The notes: a model not told the origin generated them from the letters alone. DNA of 64,000 nt from Streptomyces canus (GCF_041435015.1 NZ_CP107989.1:6262001-6326000); one strand, 5' to 3'. Counted from the stretch's first letter, positions 25,123-34,412 are shown. Numbers and translations are program-made.

Positions 25123-26144
25123 ACGAGGACGAGTTCCGCGGCCTTGTCGAGCAGCACTGGGCTGCGCTGGAGGCCGAACAGACCACGGGGGAGCGTCGAC
25201 TGCGGGTGGCGGAACTGTCCGTTGACACCGGCAATGGCCCGCTGGCGGTGGCCGTTGACCACGACGGGCACCGCCATCTCCTGGTGCCGATCCACACGCA
25301 CATAAAGGTTCGTACCGGCCTGGACGGGCCAGTGCTCCGGCTGCGCAAGCGTCCCTTGGAGGATGCGGAGAGCTACCAGACCTACGCGGACCTGGGCTGC
25401 CTGCGAGACGATCTCAACGACCTGTTCACCGAGCTGTGCGTGGACGTGTTGGAGGAGGCCGTCGAGTTGCCCGACAATCCCGTCAAGGCGTTGTACCGAG
25501 TGCTCGATCGCTGGAAGTCGCTCTTCCGGACTCAAGGGCCGCCGCTGGGGCCGGAAGAACTTGCCGGACTTTTCGGTGAGTTGACCGTGTTGAACCGTCT
25601 CCTTGCGAAGGACCCGAGTGCGCACCGGATCTGGCACGGGCCCGAGAGGTACCGCCACGACTTCTCGGCTGCGTTCAATGCCGTCGAGGTGAAGGCGAGT
25701 ACGAGTAGCGAGGGTCGGCGACCGCGGATCCACGGGCTCGACCAACTCGAAGCTCCCGCCGGTGGAACGCTCTGCCTGGCCTGGTTCCGGTTGCACCGCA
25801 CCACGACGAGTGGAGTGGGCACGCGGTTCGTGGAGACGGTGGACGAGGCCCTTCGCTTGTGCGACGACGAAGGAGCCCTCCTCGAACTTCTCGCGAAGGC
25901 CGGCTACCGGCTCGCCGACGCCGACCTCTATGAGGACGTGCGTTTCGCGATCGGTGAGGAGCGGTGGTACCGAGTCGACGGGGACTTCCCGGGATTGACC
26001 GGCGAAGCGCTCACCACGGGCGGCGTGCCGGTGTCGGTCCTGGACGTCGAGTACACCATCGACCTGTCTGGTGAGGTTCCCGCATCGATGGAGCCCGAGC
26101 AGGTGTCCCAGATGATCGAGGACCTGGTCCAGGAGCCCGCGTGA
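25119..26144 (+). CDS. PD-(D/E)XK nuclease (DUF4420 type)
   Basis: 341 residues. The nuclease core is visible as E154 in FGELTVLNRLL, D181 in RHDFSAAF and E190-V-K192 in AVEVKAS, an E...D-X8-ExK constellation typical of PD-(D/E)XK folds and matching DUF4420 (PF14390) proteins. The N-terminal ~100 residues and C-terminal ~120 residues may bind DNA or partners. Its start overlaps the Z1 stop (ATGA) and its own stop overlaps the MutL-like gene start, so three proteins are made in fixed proportion. It is the probable DNA-cutting subunit of the system. Confidence 0.8.
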   Translation: MNEDEFRGLVEQHWAALEAEQTTGERRLRVAELSVDTGNGPLAVAVDHDGHRHLLVPIHTHIKVRTGLDGPVLRLRKRPLEDAESYQTYADLGCLRDDLNDLFTELCVDVLEEAVELPDNPVKALYRVLDRWKSLFRTQGPPLGPEELAGLFGELTVLNRLLAKDPSAHRIWHGPERYRHDFSAAFNAVEVKASTSSEGRRPRIHGLDQLEAPAGGTLCLAWFRLHRTTTSGVGTRFVETVDEALRLCDDEGALLELLAKAGYRLADADLYEDVRFAIGEERWYRVDGDFPGLTGEALTTGGVPVSVLDVEYTIDLSGEVPASMEPEQVSQMIEDLVQEPA

Positions 26145-28114
26145 CAGAGCCTCGTTGGTTCTCCCAGCCCTATCCGCCGGAAGGTGCCAGCGCCGCCGAA
26201 GGCATCCGCAACCAGCTCGGACGCCCGGAGCTCGATCTGCTCACCATCCTGGTGCGTGAGTCCGCGCAGAACAGTTGGGACGCCCGGATCGAGGACTTCC
26301 CCGATCCGGTCGACTTCCGCATCGACATATGGACGGTCGGCCCGGCGCACGCCGGCGCTTGGCGAGAGCTTCTCCTCGACGGCGCGCCCATGAGCGCGGA
26401 GCACTTCCCGTTGCGTGAGACCCTCAAGCGTCGTCCCGCCCGAGTGCTCGCCGTCTCCGACCGCGGCACTCGAGGACTCGGCGGCCCCACGCGCGCCGAC
26501 GATGCCGTCGGCCCCGAGCGCGACTTCGTCTCCTTCATCCGCAACATTGGGGAGCCACGCGACACCGCTCTCGGCGGCGGCACGTACGGGTTCGGTAAGG
26601 GCATCTTCTACTTGCTGTCGGGATCCGGAACCGTCCTCGTCCACTCTCGATGCCGCATGCCCCGGGGCGGCTACGAGACGCGGCTGATCGGCTGCACCCT
26701 GTGGAAGAGCTACGTGGCCCAGGAGGGCGATGCGGAGCGTCGGTACACAGGCCGCCACTGGTGGGGCGACACCTCGGGGGAGGTCGTCGAACCACTGGTT
26801 GGCCCGGCGGCGGAGGCCGTTGCCCAACAGTTGGGGCTTCGAGGGTTCGGCCCGGAGGAGACCGGGACGACCATCGTCGTCATCGACCCCAACCTGGACG
26901 AACTCGAACCGACCGCAGCAGCCGACTACTTGGCGGAGACCGTCGCCTGGCACCTCTGGCCCAAGATGATCTCCGCGGACGGCAAGGACCCGGCCATGCG
27001 CTTCTCCGTCACCTGCGACGGCGTCGAACATCCTGTGCCGGATCCCCGGGACGCCCGTCCGCTGAACATGTTCGTCGACGCGTACGAGACGATGACGGGA
27101 CCAGGCGGCAGGGATCTCGCGTGCCTGAAGCCGAAGCAGCATCTCGGGCGACTTGGGTTGGTGAAGCGGATCATGCCTCCCCTGGAGCCCACGCGCGCTT
27201 CGCGCATGCTCGACATCGAGGACCTTGTGCATCACGTCTGCCTGATGCGGCCCGCGGAACTCGTCGTCACTTACCATCCGGGGCCGAAGCCGCCGAGCGT
27301 GAACCAGGGTTATGCCGGGGTCTTCCGTGCGGACGAGGCCATGGACGATGTGTATGCGAAGGCCGAGCCGCCCACGCACGATGCCTGGCACCCGCAGTCG
27401 TTGGACCGGCCCGAGAGCACCTTCGTGAGGACGACGTTCCAGCGCGTCGGCGAGGCGCTGAGCGAGCTGCTGTCCTTGAGCGGGACTGCCCGCTCCGGTG
27501 CGAGCAATGTCGCGCTGGGTGCAGCCAGTTCATTCTTCTCCGGTCTCGTGGGCGGAGCCTGGGGCATTGGTGGGGCCACGGCCTACTCCAAGCAGGGCAG
27601 CACCGCCACGCGTGCCGCGAAGCAGGAGGAACGCTCACGCCGGTCGGTCGGCCGCCCCGCCACGAAGGGCACGTCGTCCGGCCGTGAAGAGGGCTACTCC
27701 GCTGGCAGTCCAGCAGATTCCGGTGCCCAGGGAGAGTCGTACGGACCGGGGAACGGTGAGGCGGGCGCCGTACGACGGCGCCCGCGTGTGCAGTACGTGG
27801 GGGAGCCGTACTACGAGGATCGCGGCGACGATGAACTGCTCGTCCAGGACTTCCGCCTGCCCGCGGACGGTCCGCAGCGGGTTCGCATCGACCTGGCCGT
27901 CACGCTCCCCGGAACCGGCGGGCGTGAGACCGATCCGCCGATCGGGGCGAGTATGCCGGTCCTGGTCGGTTGGGAGAACGGCGACGGCCTTTTGCACACC
28001 ATCGACGCGTGTGTCATCGAGGGCGGCGAGACCATATGGCGTGCACTTGTACGCCCGGCCCCAGACACCATGACCGAGATCGGCATCAAGGTCGAAGCGG
28101 TGAAGGAGTCGTGA
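26141..28114 (+). CDS. MutL/GHKL-type ATPase of a restriction system
   Basis: 657 residues. The GHKL ATP-binding domain shows the N box E40-x3-N44-x2-D47 (RESAQNSWDAR), the G1 box D107-R-G-T-R-G (VSDRGTRGLGG) and the G2 lid GGGTYGFGKG (~145-154). Then comes a second domain (to ~440), a low-complexity linker (~450-560, rich in Ser/Gly/Arg) and a C-terminal beta-rich domain. It is a MutL/MORC-like ATPase, a clamp that would open and close on DNA. GTG start, overlapping both neighbours by 4 bp. Genes with this make-up sit beside Z1 and nuclease genes in described R-M neighbourhoods. Confidence 0.8.
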   Translation: MTEPRWFSQPYPPEGASAAEGIRNQLGRPELDLLTILVRESAQNSWDARIEDFPDPVDFRIDIWTVGPAHAGAWRELLLDGAPMSAEHFPLRETLKRRPARVLAVSDRGTRGLGGPTRADDAVGPERDFVSFIRNIGEPRDTALGGGTYGFGKGIFYLLSGSGTVLVHSRCRMPRGGYETRLIGCTLWKSYVAQEGDAERRYTGRHWWGDTSGEVVEPLVGPAAEAVAQQLGLRGFGPEETGTTIVVIDPNLDELEPTAAADYLAETVAWHLWPKMISADGKDPAMRFSVTCDGVEHPVPDPRDARPLNMFVDAYETMTGPGGRDLACLKPKQHLGRLGLVKRIMPPLEPTRASRMLDIEDLVHHVCLMRPAELVVTYHPGPKPPSVNQGYAGVFRADEAMDDVYAKAEPPTHDAWHPQSLDRPESTFVRTTFQRVGEALSELLSLSGTARSGASNVALGAASSFFSGLVGGAWGIGGATAYSKQGSTATRAAKQEERSRRSVGRPATKGTSSGREEGYSAGSPADSGAQGESYGPGNGEAGAVRRRPRVQYVGEPYYEDRGDDELLVQDFRLPADGPQRVRIDLAVTLPGTGGRETDPPIGASMPVLVGWENGDGLLHTIDACVIEGGETIWRALVRPAPDTMTEIGIKVEAVKES

Positions 28115-29007
28115 CCCGCCGCGTTCTCCCATACCGCGTCCCGCCCGAGGACGTCGTCACTGCCGAGCCGTGGCTGCTGGTGACCGAGGACGGCGAGGTC
28201 CCGATGCCGGAGGCGCTGCCGGACTGGGACTACCAGATGGACCTGCACCTCCGCAGAACCGTCAGTGTCGATCTCGATCGTGCGCGTTCCCAGTCGGGTC
28301 TTGCGACCGATGTGGCGCTGACCCTCGCCGTGGTGTGGACAGCCACCGGCTCCAACCTCAGCGGACCGGCGGAACATGCTCGACTGGCAGACAGCGGCAC
28401 GATCATCGCGGAGTTCGACATTATTCTGCGCGGTGCAGACCTCGGCGGCCTGCTCGCACTCGACACCGCCCTGGTCCTGGCCGAACGCCGTCCCGACGCC
28501 CGTCCGTCCTCGCCTCGTCGTGCCGGCTCGGTGCTGTGGAGCGATCGGGAGGAGCTGCGCCTGCAGGGCGACGCGCCGCAGTTCCCCATGGCGGTGATCG
28601 ATTTCTCACTGACGTCGTTCCCCGACGAGGCCGCATGGCACCTGCAGATCAGTGGCGGCCTGGAGAGCGCAACCATGGGCTCACTGCTCCTGCTCGTCAA
28701 CGAGCGAAACACCGTCACCGCCACCGCGTTCGAGAACGCGGGCAAGCCACGTCCGATCGACCGGGTCGTCCTTTCCGCGGTTTACGCGGACGCGGCGCGC
28801 ATCATGATCGAGCACGCCTTGGCAAACGACGACTTCACCGAGGACGGCGATTTCCCGGAGGGTTCGCTCGGCGCGACCATGGTGAGTCTCTTCGACCGGC
28901 TCTTCCCGAATCAGCTGGTCACCGACGTCCGTCTGCGCCAACGGCAGTCACCTTCTCTGTTCGCCTCGGACCTGCAGGCGGCGGTCAAGATCTTCGAGGG
29001 ATCATGA
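28111..29007 (+). CDS. Unknown protein locked into the Z1-MutL operon
   Basis: 298 residues, no signal peptide or membrane helix, rich in beta-strand-like patterns (AEFDIILRGADLGGLLALDT; GDAPQFPMAVIDFSLTS). No family recognised. GTG 28111 overlaps the MutL-like stop, and its stop overlaps the next ATG (ATGATG at 29004), so it is an integral component rather than a passenger. The N-terminus TRRVLPYRVPPEDVVTAEPW may be an exposed arm. It could be an adaptor or specificity subunit of the complex. Confidence 0.7.
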   Translation: MTRRVLPYRVPPEDVVTAEPWLLVTEDGEVPMPEALPDWDYQMDLHLRRTVSVDLDRARSQSGLATDVALTLAVVWTATGSNLSGPAEHARLADSGTIIAEFDIILRGADLGGLLALDTALVLAERRPDARPSSPRRAGSVLWSDREELRLQGDAPQFPMAVIDFSLTSFPDEAAWHLQISGGLESATMGSLLLLVNERNTVTATAFENAGKPRPIDRVVLSAVYADAARIMIEHALANDDFTEDGDFPEGSLGATMVSLFDRLFPNQLVTDVRLRQRQSPSLFASDLQAAVKIFEGS

Positions 29008-30833
29008 TGAGCTTCCTTTACCCCCGACTGCTCGCGGAACAGGCCAAACCGCTCTTCGAGGAGTACCGATACCTCCCGATCGCCGAACTGGCCGGTCGTG
29101 TCGGCTTCTCCCACGAGTCGGCCGTGTACGTGGCCACCGGTGGGGACCGGATCTCCGCCGCCCGGCTCCGCGAGCTGCGCGCAGGGGTCGTCGACCTTGC
29201 CAAGAGCGCGGGTTTCCCCGACGGCTCCGACCGCACACGCAACGCCGAATTCGACCTTCAACTCGCCGCTTTGCTGCATGCCGAGATGGGAGTGGTGCCC
29301 GCCGAGGCTGCTTCTCGGGACGTCTGGGCGTTCCTTGCCCTCGTCGTTCTCCCGGATGTGGCGTTCTGGCGTTATCCCGAGCCGCCGAGGGACCGTGTCC
29401 TCGGCACTGACCTCACCCGCCATGTCTTCGGCCGTCTGTGGTGGCGCGCTCAGCTCGTACGAGCCTCCGACGATCCGGAGCCGTACGGCGCGCTCAAGAT
29501 CCTCGGGGAGGCGGCGTTCGACCAGATCTACGCCCGACGTGCCGCGCTCGGCGGCAGTCCGCACATGGTTCGCGCGATTCTCCGTGTGTGGAAGGACCTC
29601 GATCTCCAGGGCCTGAACGAGCGTGAGACGCTTCGCGACTTCCTGAAGAGGTTGCTCAGGCTCGCCCCGTTCGTGCTCTTCGACGGCATAGAGCAGCGTG
29701 CCCTGGACGACGAGCTGCGGGCTGTAGCTCAGGAATCCGTCGATGCGCAGCGCCCTGCGTCGTCGCTCGCTGGGCGGGATGCGCCGCAGAGCACCGCGGT
29801 TGTCAATGCCGCGCATCCCGCCACCCCGCAGGAGACGCCCTCTGCGCCTGTGCAGCCCGTTCTGATGGGACCGACCGAAACCCGTCGGTTCCGTTCCGTC
29901 GAGATATGTGCTGGGTGTGGCGCACAGGCGCTCGGCCTGGAGTGGGCCGGATTTGATCCCGTGGTACTCATCGACAGCAAGGCCGATGCTTGTTTCACGA
30001 TCGGGCGGAACAGACCCGAATGGGACACGATTTGCATCGACCTCGTGCAGTTCCCCCTCGACGAGCGCCCGGACATCAACGGCGTCGATCTCCTCAGCGG
30101 CGGCCTTCCACGGGTCAAGTCCATGGCAACCGTCGGGCGCGACGAGGACACTGAAGAGCGCAGAGTTCTGCGGGCCGCGATCGAGCTGGTCTGCTCAGTG
30201 AAGCCGAAGGCCGTGCTTCTGGAGAACGTCCCGGATTTGGCAGAAAGCCCGGAGTTCGAGGTCGATCGTGAGTGGATGGGAGCTCAACTCGGAGGAGCCG
30301 GGTATCGCACGACGTGGAAGATCCTCAACGCTGCCGACTTCGGTGTGCCGCAGAACCGCAGGAGCAGCTTCCTTGTCGCCCTGAAGGAGCCGTACTTCCC
30401 ACGGTTCTCCTGGCCTGAACCGGACGGTAGGTCCGCCCCGACCGTCGGCCAGGTGTTGGGTCCATCCATGTCCTTGCGCGGCTGGACGGGGGCGGAAGAG
30501 TGGGCCAAGAATGCCGACCGCATCGCGCCCGCACTGGTCGGCGGCTCCGACCGGAGAGGTGGCGCCGACCTGGGCCCCACCGGCAGTAAGAAGGCGTGGG
30601 CCACGCTCGGAGTGAATGGCAACAGCCTGGGCGACGAGCCTCCGGGCGTGGATTTCCCCCCAGGCGAGATGCCCAGACTGACTGTTGAGCAAGCCGCACA
30701 GATCCAATCGATCCCCGAGGAGTGGACCTTCGCCGGGGGAAAGACGTCCCGCTACCGGCAGATCGGCCACGCCATGCCCCCGCCCCTTGCCGCTGCGGTC
30801 GGACGCGCCATCGCCGCGGCCCTACGAAGCTAA
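29004..30833 (+). CDS. Fusion: unknown N-terminal domain + DNA-cytosine methyltransferase fold lacking the catalytic Cys
   Basis: 609 residues. Residues ~1-240 are a helical domain (PRLLAEQAKPLFEEYRYLPI ... RETLRDFLKRLLRLAPFV), possibly the DUF6339 type, then a Ser/Ala/Pro linker. Residues ~295-609 have the Dcm fold: motif I EICAGCGAQALGLEWAGF from 300, motif VI ENVPDL from E407, motif VIII QNRRSS from Q450, motif IX VEQAAQIQSIPEEW and motif X QIGHAMPP. Motif IV, however, reads GGLPRVKS: position 370, where the catalytic Cys of P-C should be, is Arg. It may be a DNA-binding or SAM-sensing pseudo-enzyme. It overlaps its upstream neighbour and ends 9 bp before the intact methyltransferase. Confidence 0.8.
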   Translation: MMSFLYPRLLAEQAKPLFEEYRYLPIAELAGRVGFSHESAVYVATGGDRISAARLRELRAGVVDLAKSAGFPDGSDRTRNAEFDLQLAALLHAEMGVVPAEAASRDVWAFLALVVLPDVAFWRYPEPPRDRVLGTDLTRHVFGRLWWRAQLVRASDDPEPYGALKILGEAAFDQIYARRAALGGSPHMVRAILRVWKDLDLQGLNERETLRDFLKRLLRLAPFVLFDGIEQRALDDELRAVAQESVDAQRPASSLAGRDAPQSTAVVNAAHPATPQETPSAPVQPVLMGPTETRRFRSVEICAGCGAQALGLEWAGFDPVVLIDSKADACFTIGRNRPEWDTICIDLVQFPLDERPDINGVDLLSGGLPRVKSMATVGRDEDTEERRVLRAAIELVCSVKPKAVLLENVPDLAESPEFEVDREWMGAQLGGAGYRTTWKILNAADFGVPQNRRSSFLVALKEPYFPRFSWPEPDGRSAPTVGQVLGPSMSLRGWTGAEEWAKNADRIAPALVGGSDRRGGADLGPTGSKKAWATLGVNGNSLGDEPPGVDFPPGEMPRLTVEQAAQIQSIPEEWTFAGGKTSRYRQIGHAMPPPLAAAVGRAIAAALRS

Positions 30834-30842
30834 GATCAGCCC

Positions 30843-32201
30843 ATGCACGCGTCCTCCTCCAGCAACCCCAAGATGATCACCGTTCTAGACCTGTTCTCGG
30901 GTTGTGGCGGCTTTACGCAGGGATTTCATGAGTTCCGGCCCGAAGGCGCGGAGGACGGCGGGCCGGTTTTCCAAAGCATCGCCGCAGTCGAGCACAACGC
31001 CGCCGCGGCTGCCACGTACGCGGTCAACTTCGGCAGCGCTCGGCTCGACAAGCGGCTTCCTGCCGCCCGCATCCACTTCGGGGACATTGAGAAGTGGGAG
31101 CCGACCGAGGACGACCTGCATGCGGATGTCGTGGTCGGTGGGCCTCCTTGCCAGGGCTTCTCCGCCTTGAATCGGAACAAGAAGGGCACGGAGCGCAACC
31201 GCCTGTGGGAGGAGTACGTTCGCATCGTTGCGAAGGTTCGGCCGCAGGTATTCGTCATCGAGAACGTAGATCGCTTCCTTAAGTCGGGTGAATTCCTCAA
31301 CCTACTCAAAGAGGTCGAGGAGGGTGGCAAGTTGGCCGAGTATCGGCTGGTCGATCCTCCGGGGCACATGCCCGTCGACACGGAGGAAGAGAAGATCAAG
31401 CGCTACCTCCTCAACGCGGCTGACTACGGTGCGGTTCAAGCGCGCCGGCGCACCATCGTCATCGGTGTCCGCAAGGACATCGAGAATGGACATGCGATGT
31501 CCTATCCGGCCCCGGCGCGGAGGCGCCGCCCGAAGAACGGCGCGGGTGTCGCTGCACAGATGCTCGAGGGCGTCGGTGCCGAACCTCTTTACTGGGAGAC
31601 CGTGGACCGGGTATTCGAGGAGTCGGCGAAACTCCGGCTCTCGAGCACCGAACTCCCTGGCGGCGAGGAGCGGATCGAGGACATCGGGGCGTACGTTCCG
31701 GGCATCTTCACGACCGACGATCTCCACTTCAAACGCCAACCGAAACAGCTTTCGGTGGCGCGCTACCTCGCCATCCCTCCGGGTGGGAACCGCAAGGATC
31801 TGGAGGGCAAGTGGTACACGGTGAACGAAGACGGCGTCTTCGAGTTCTTCACCGTGCCGAACCCCTTGGGTGTGAAGACCAAGGTCGAGTACCTGTCGAC
31901 AGACAGCTGGGACAATCACACGACCGGCACTGGTGATGTCATGGGAAGGCTCCGCATCGGTGAACCATCCGTGACCATTCGCACCGAGTTTTTCAAGCCG
32001 GAAAAGGGCAGGTATCTCCACCCTGCGGAGCCCCGCCCGATCACCCACTACGAGGCCGCGCGAATCCAGGGATTTCCCCGCGAATTCCGCTGGTGTGGCT
32101 CCAAGACGGAGATCGCAAAACAGATCGGCAACGCGGTTCCGATCCCGCTGGGGATGGCGGTCGCTTCGGCTATTTACGCCTTCTTGCGGCAGTCGGCTTG
32201 A
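30843..32201 (+). CDS. DNA (cytosine-5-)-methyltransferase
   Basis: 452 residues with complete m5C motifs: I LDLFSGCGGFTQGF, IV GGPPCQGFSALN with catalytic C103, VI VIENVDRF, VIII QARRRTIVIGV, IX PITHYEAARIQGFP and X QIGNAVP. The variable region 230-370 is the target recognition domain; the sequence methylated cannot be predicted. It should protect the host from the island's own nuclease, and its product is the kind of mismatch precursor that Vsr repairs. ATG 30843 is 9 bp past the previous stop; SD is weak, so translation may depend on the upstream gene. Confidence 0.9.
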   Translation: MHASSSSNPKMITVLDLFSGCGGFTQGFHEFRPEGAEDGGPVFQSIAAVEHNAAAAATYAVNFGSARLDKRLPAARIHFGDIEKWEPTEDDLHADVVVGGPPCQGFSALNRNKKGTERNRLWEEYVRIVAKVRPQVFVIENVDRFLKSGEFLNLLKEVEEGGKLAEYRLVDPPGHMPVDTEEEKIKRYLLNAADYGAVQARRRTIVIGVRKDIENGHAMSYPAPARRRRPKNGAGVAAQMLEGVGAEPLYWETVDRVFEESAKLRLSSTELPGGEERIEDIGAYVPGIFTTDDLHFKRQPKQLSVARYLAIPPGGNRKDLEGKWYTVNEDGVFEFFTVPNPLGVKTKVEYLSTDSWDNHTTGTGDVMGRLRIGEPSVTIRTEFFKPEKGRYLHPAEPRPITHYEAARIQGFPREFRWCGSKTEIAKQIGNAVPIPLGMAVASAIYAFLRQSA

Positions 32202-32270
32202 CAGGGACAGTGGTTTGGTTCCGGGACAATCCGTTCGGCTGACCACTCGTCCAACCGGAGAGACACGGAA

Positions 32271-32888
32271 ATGAACAACGATTGCCGCGACCAGGTCCAG
32301 CCACACCTCCAGTCGGGAGAACAGCTGATCGCGGTGTGTGAGGGTGAGTTGGCCCCCGGGGTACCGGAGCGGCCGGTCTGGTTGCGGCAGCCGCCCCAGG
32401 AGTCGGAGTTGGAACGCCGGATCAAGTCCCGTCTCCCTGGCGCGGTACAGCGGTTCCTCCGGCCGAGTGAGCCGAAGCCCGCCGGCGGCGTGGAGCGAAC
32501 CATGGAGGGCGCCGAGCTGGCGGTCGACAACACCCTCGCTCAGGCGGCCCATGGCAAAGGCATGTACGGCGGCTGGGAGAGTCAGGCCGGGCGGTTCCTG
32601 GTGACTCACTACAGTGCCGCGCGTTTGCCAGCTACCAGGTTGGCGGTCGCGTTCACTGACCGCCGAGTGCTCGTCCTCGCTGACCGCGCGAAGCTTTGGC
32701 AGACCACAGCGGCGTACGAACTGCAGTGGGAGGCGCCACGAGCTGCCGTCCTCGGCGTCCGCGCGAATCCTAAGGGTGTGCTCCAGCGAGGCCGTTTCGA
32801 GCTGGTGTTCGCGGACGGGTCGTGGATCGCGTTGGTGGCGTCGGTGCCGACGCATGCCGAGCCGTTTGTGGCACGGGTGGGTGGCTGA
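32271..32888 (+). CDS. Conserved-looking protein of unknown function
   Basis: 205 residues, no membrane segments. The C-terminal ~100 residues alternate strands and turns (THYSAARLPATRLAVAFTDR, RVLVLADRAK, RGRFELVFADGSWIALVA) in a way that recalls bacterial PH-like domains, but this is only a fold guess. CGGAGAGACACGGAA precedes the ATG. It lies 69 bp downstream of the methyltransferase on the same strand and may be a trailing member of the island or an unrelated neighbour. Confidence 0.6.
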   Translation: MNNDCRDQVQPHLQSGEQLIAVCEGELAPGVPERPVWLRQPPQESELERRIKSRLPGAVQRFLRPSEPKPAGGVERTMEGAELAVDNTLAQAAHGKGMYGGWESQAGRFLVTHYSAARLPATRLAVAFTDRRVLVLADRAKLWQTTAAYELQWEAPRAAVLGVRANPKGVLQRGRFELVFADGSWIALVASVPTHAEPFVARVGG

Positions 32889-32957
32889 TAGATCGCTGAG
32901 TAGGGCCAAGAGGCCGGCAGGGAGGGGCTGTTACCTGCTACGGCTATGTTTTCCGCC

Positions 32958-33722
32958 ATGACTCGGATCTCCGGAAGTGATCAGCAGGCCCAGCGGCTGG
33001 TCGGCAAGGTCGTAGTGGTTACCGGCGCAGCTCGCGGGCAGGGGGCTGCCGAGGCTGCCGCCTTGGCCCTGGCGGGGGCCACTGTGATCGGGACCGACGC
33101 GCGGCCGGAGGGTGGTGAGTGTCGGCGGCTGGATGTCAGTCGTGAGGGCGACTGGGCTGAGCTCGCCGCCGAGCTCAAGGAGACTCACGGCCAGGTGCAT
33201 GGGCTGGTCAACAACGCGGGGATCATTCAGCGGGATCGGATCGACAGTGTTCGGGCTGAGGACTTCGCGCAGGTGCAGGCCGTGAACACCGTTGGGCCGT
33301 TGCTCGGGATTCAGTACCTCTCTCCGCTGATGACGAGTGGGGCGTCCATCGTGAATGTCGGGTCGTCCGCTGCGCTCACCGGGTACTACCCCGTTGCCTA
33401 CACCGCCAGTAAGTGGGCTCTGCGTGGGGTGTCGAAGGTTGCCGCCATGGAGTTGGGGCCTCGGGGGATCCGGGTCAATACCGTGCATCCCGGGTACATC
33501 GAGACCGAGATGACGGCCGGGGCTACGGAGGCTTTTCGGGACGCGACCATCGGGGAGACCCCGTTGGGGCGGAGCGGGACCGTAGATGACATCGCTCCGC
33601 TTGTGGTGTTTCTGCTGAGCGACGAGTCCTCGTTCATCACCGGTGCGGAGATTCCTGTGGACGGGGGGCTCACCGTGCACGGTGGTGTCAAGTCCATCTC
33701 GGATGCGATGAGGGCCGGTTGA
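32958..33722 (+). CDS. SDR family oxidoreductase
   Basis: 254 residues from ATG 32958 (ATG 32946 is an in-frame alternative; neither has a clear ribosome site). All classical short-chain dehydrogenase landmarks are present: cofactor loop VTGAARGQG, NNAG, catalytic Ser in NVGSSAALTG, Y-T-A-S-K in VAYTASKWA, and PGYIETEM. Ends VDGGLTVHGG like 3-oxoacyl-ACP reductase/hydroxysteroid-dehydrogenase relatives. The substrate is unknown. Single gene; the region downstream to 33909 holds no gene. Confidence 0.9.
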   Translation: MTRISGSDQQAQRLVGKVVVVTGAARGQGAAEAAALALAGATVIGTDARPEGGECRRLDVSREGDWAELAAELKETHGQVHGLVNNAGIIQRDRIDSVRAEDFAQVQAVNTVGPLLGIQYLSPLMTSGASIVNVGSSAALTGYYPVAYTASKWALRGVSKVAAMELGPRGIRVNTVHPGYIETEMTAGATEAFRDATIGETPLGRSGTVDDIAPLVVFLLSDESSFITGAEIPVDGGLTVHGGVKSISDAMRAG

Positions 33723-33909
33723 TCGGGGCTGGTCCGGTCGTGGCGGGCCGGCCTTGAGGTGATCCCGCCCTCACCGGCACGACACTCCACGGCTTCTCAT
33801 ACGGCGGAGATTTCGTGAAAAGCCGGGTGTTGGCGCCGTGACAAGCAGAACATTCCGAGTGCCATCTGTCATGTGCCGGATTAGCGACATCTCACCACAG
33901 GAGTTGCGG

Positions 33910-34389
33910 ATGAAGCGTTTACGGAGAACACAGCTGCTCGGCCTCGGCGTCATGGCGCTGATGCTCGGGCTGGTCGCCGCTCCGACCGCGCAGGCGGCGC
34001 CGAACGGTGCGACAACTGCTGCCGCTCCCGCGGCCGTTGAGTGCAGCGGCAGCTGGGACGGCAAGAACTACTGGGCCAAGAGCCCTTCGGGGAGCAGCGG
34101 GGGCGGCTACGCGCGCACCTACTGGAACGCCTCGACCAAGCGGAACTGCGCGAAGTTCTTCTCCAGCCCCTACGACGGACTGGCGTCCAACATCACGCTG
34201 TATCTCTTCGACGAGAGCGGCGACTACTCCGCCGACCCGCCGCAGGAGCACCCGGCGAACTATCACTACTACGCCGGGCCGCTCTACACCTGGTTCGACG
34301 CGACCAACGAGTGCATCCACCTGGGCGGGTCACTGATCCGGGGCGGTGTGAAGTACACCCTCAGCACCCCGGACATCCGATGCGGCTGA
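33910..34389 (+). CDS. Small secreted protein
   Basis: 159 residues from ATG 33910 with AGGAG 6 bp upstream. The signal peptide (RTQLLGLGVMALMLGLVAAP, cleaved near AQAA) is followed by a Tyr/Trp-rich domain (GSWDGKNYWAKSPSG, YLFDESGDYSADPPQ) with three cysteines. It resembles small secreted Streptomyces proteins of unknown role. A clear hairpin terminator follows at 34413. Confidence 0.65.
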   Translation: MKRLRRTQLLGLGVMALMLGLVAAPTAQAAPNGATTAAAPAAVECSGSWDGKNYWAKSPSGSSGGGYARTYWNASTKRNCAKFFSSPYDGLASNITLYLFDESGDYSADPPQEHPANYHYYAGPLYTWFDATNECIHLGGSLIRGGVKYTLSTPDIRCG

Positions 34390-34412
34390 TCCAGCGGCGT
34401 TGAACCGTCCAG

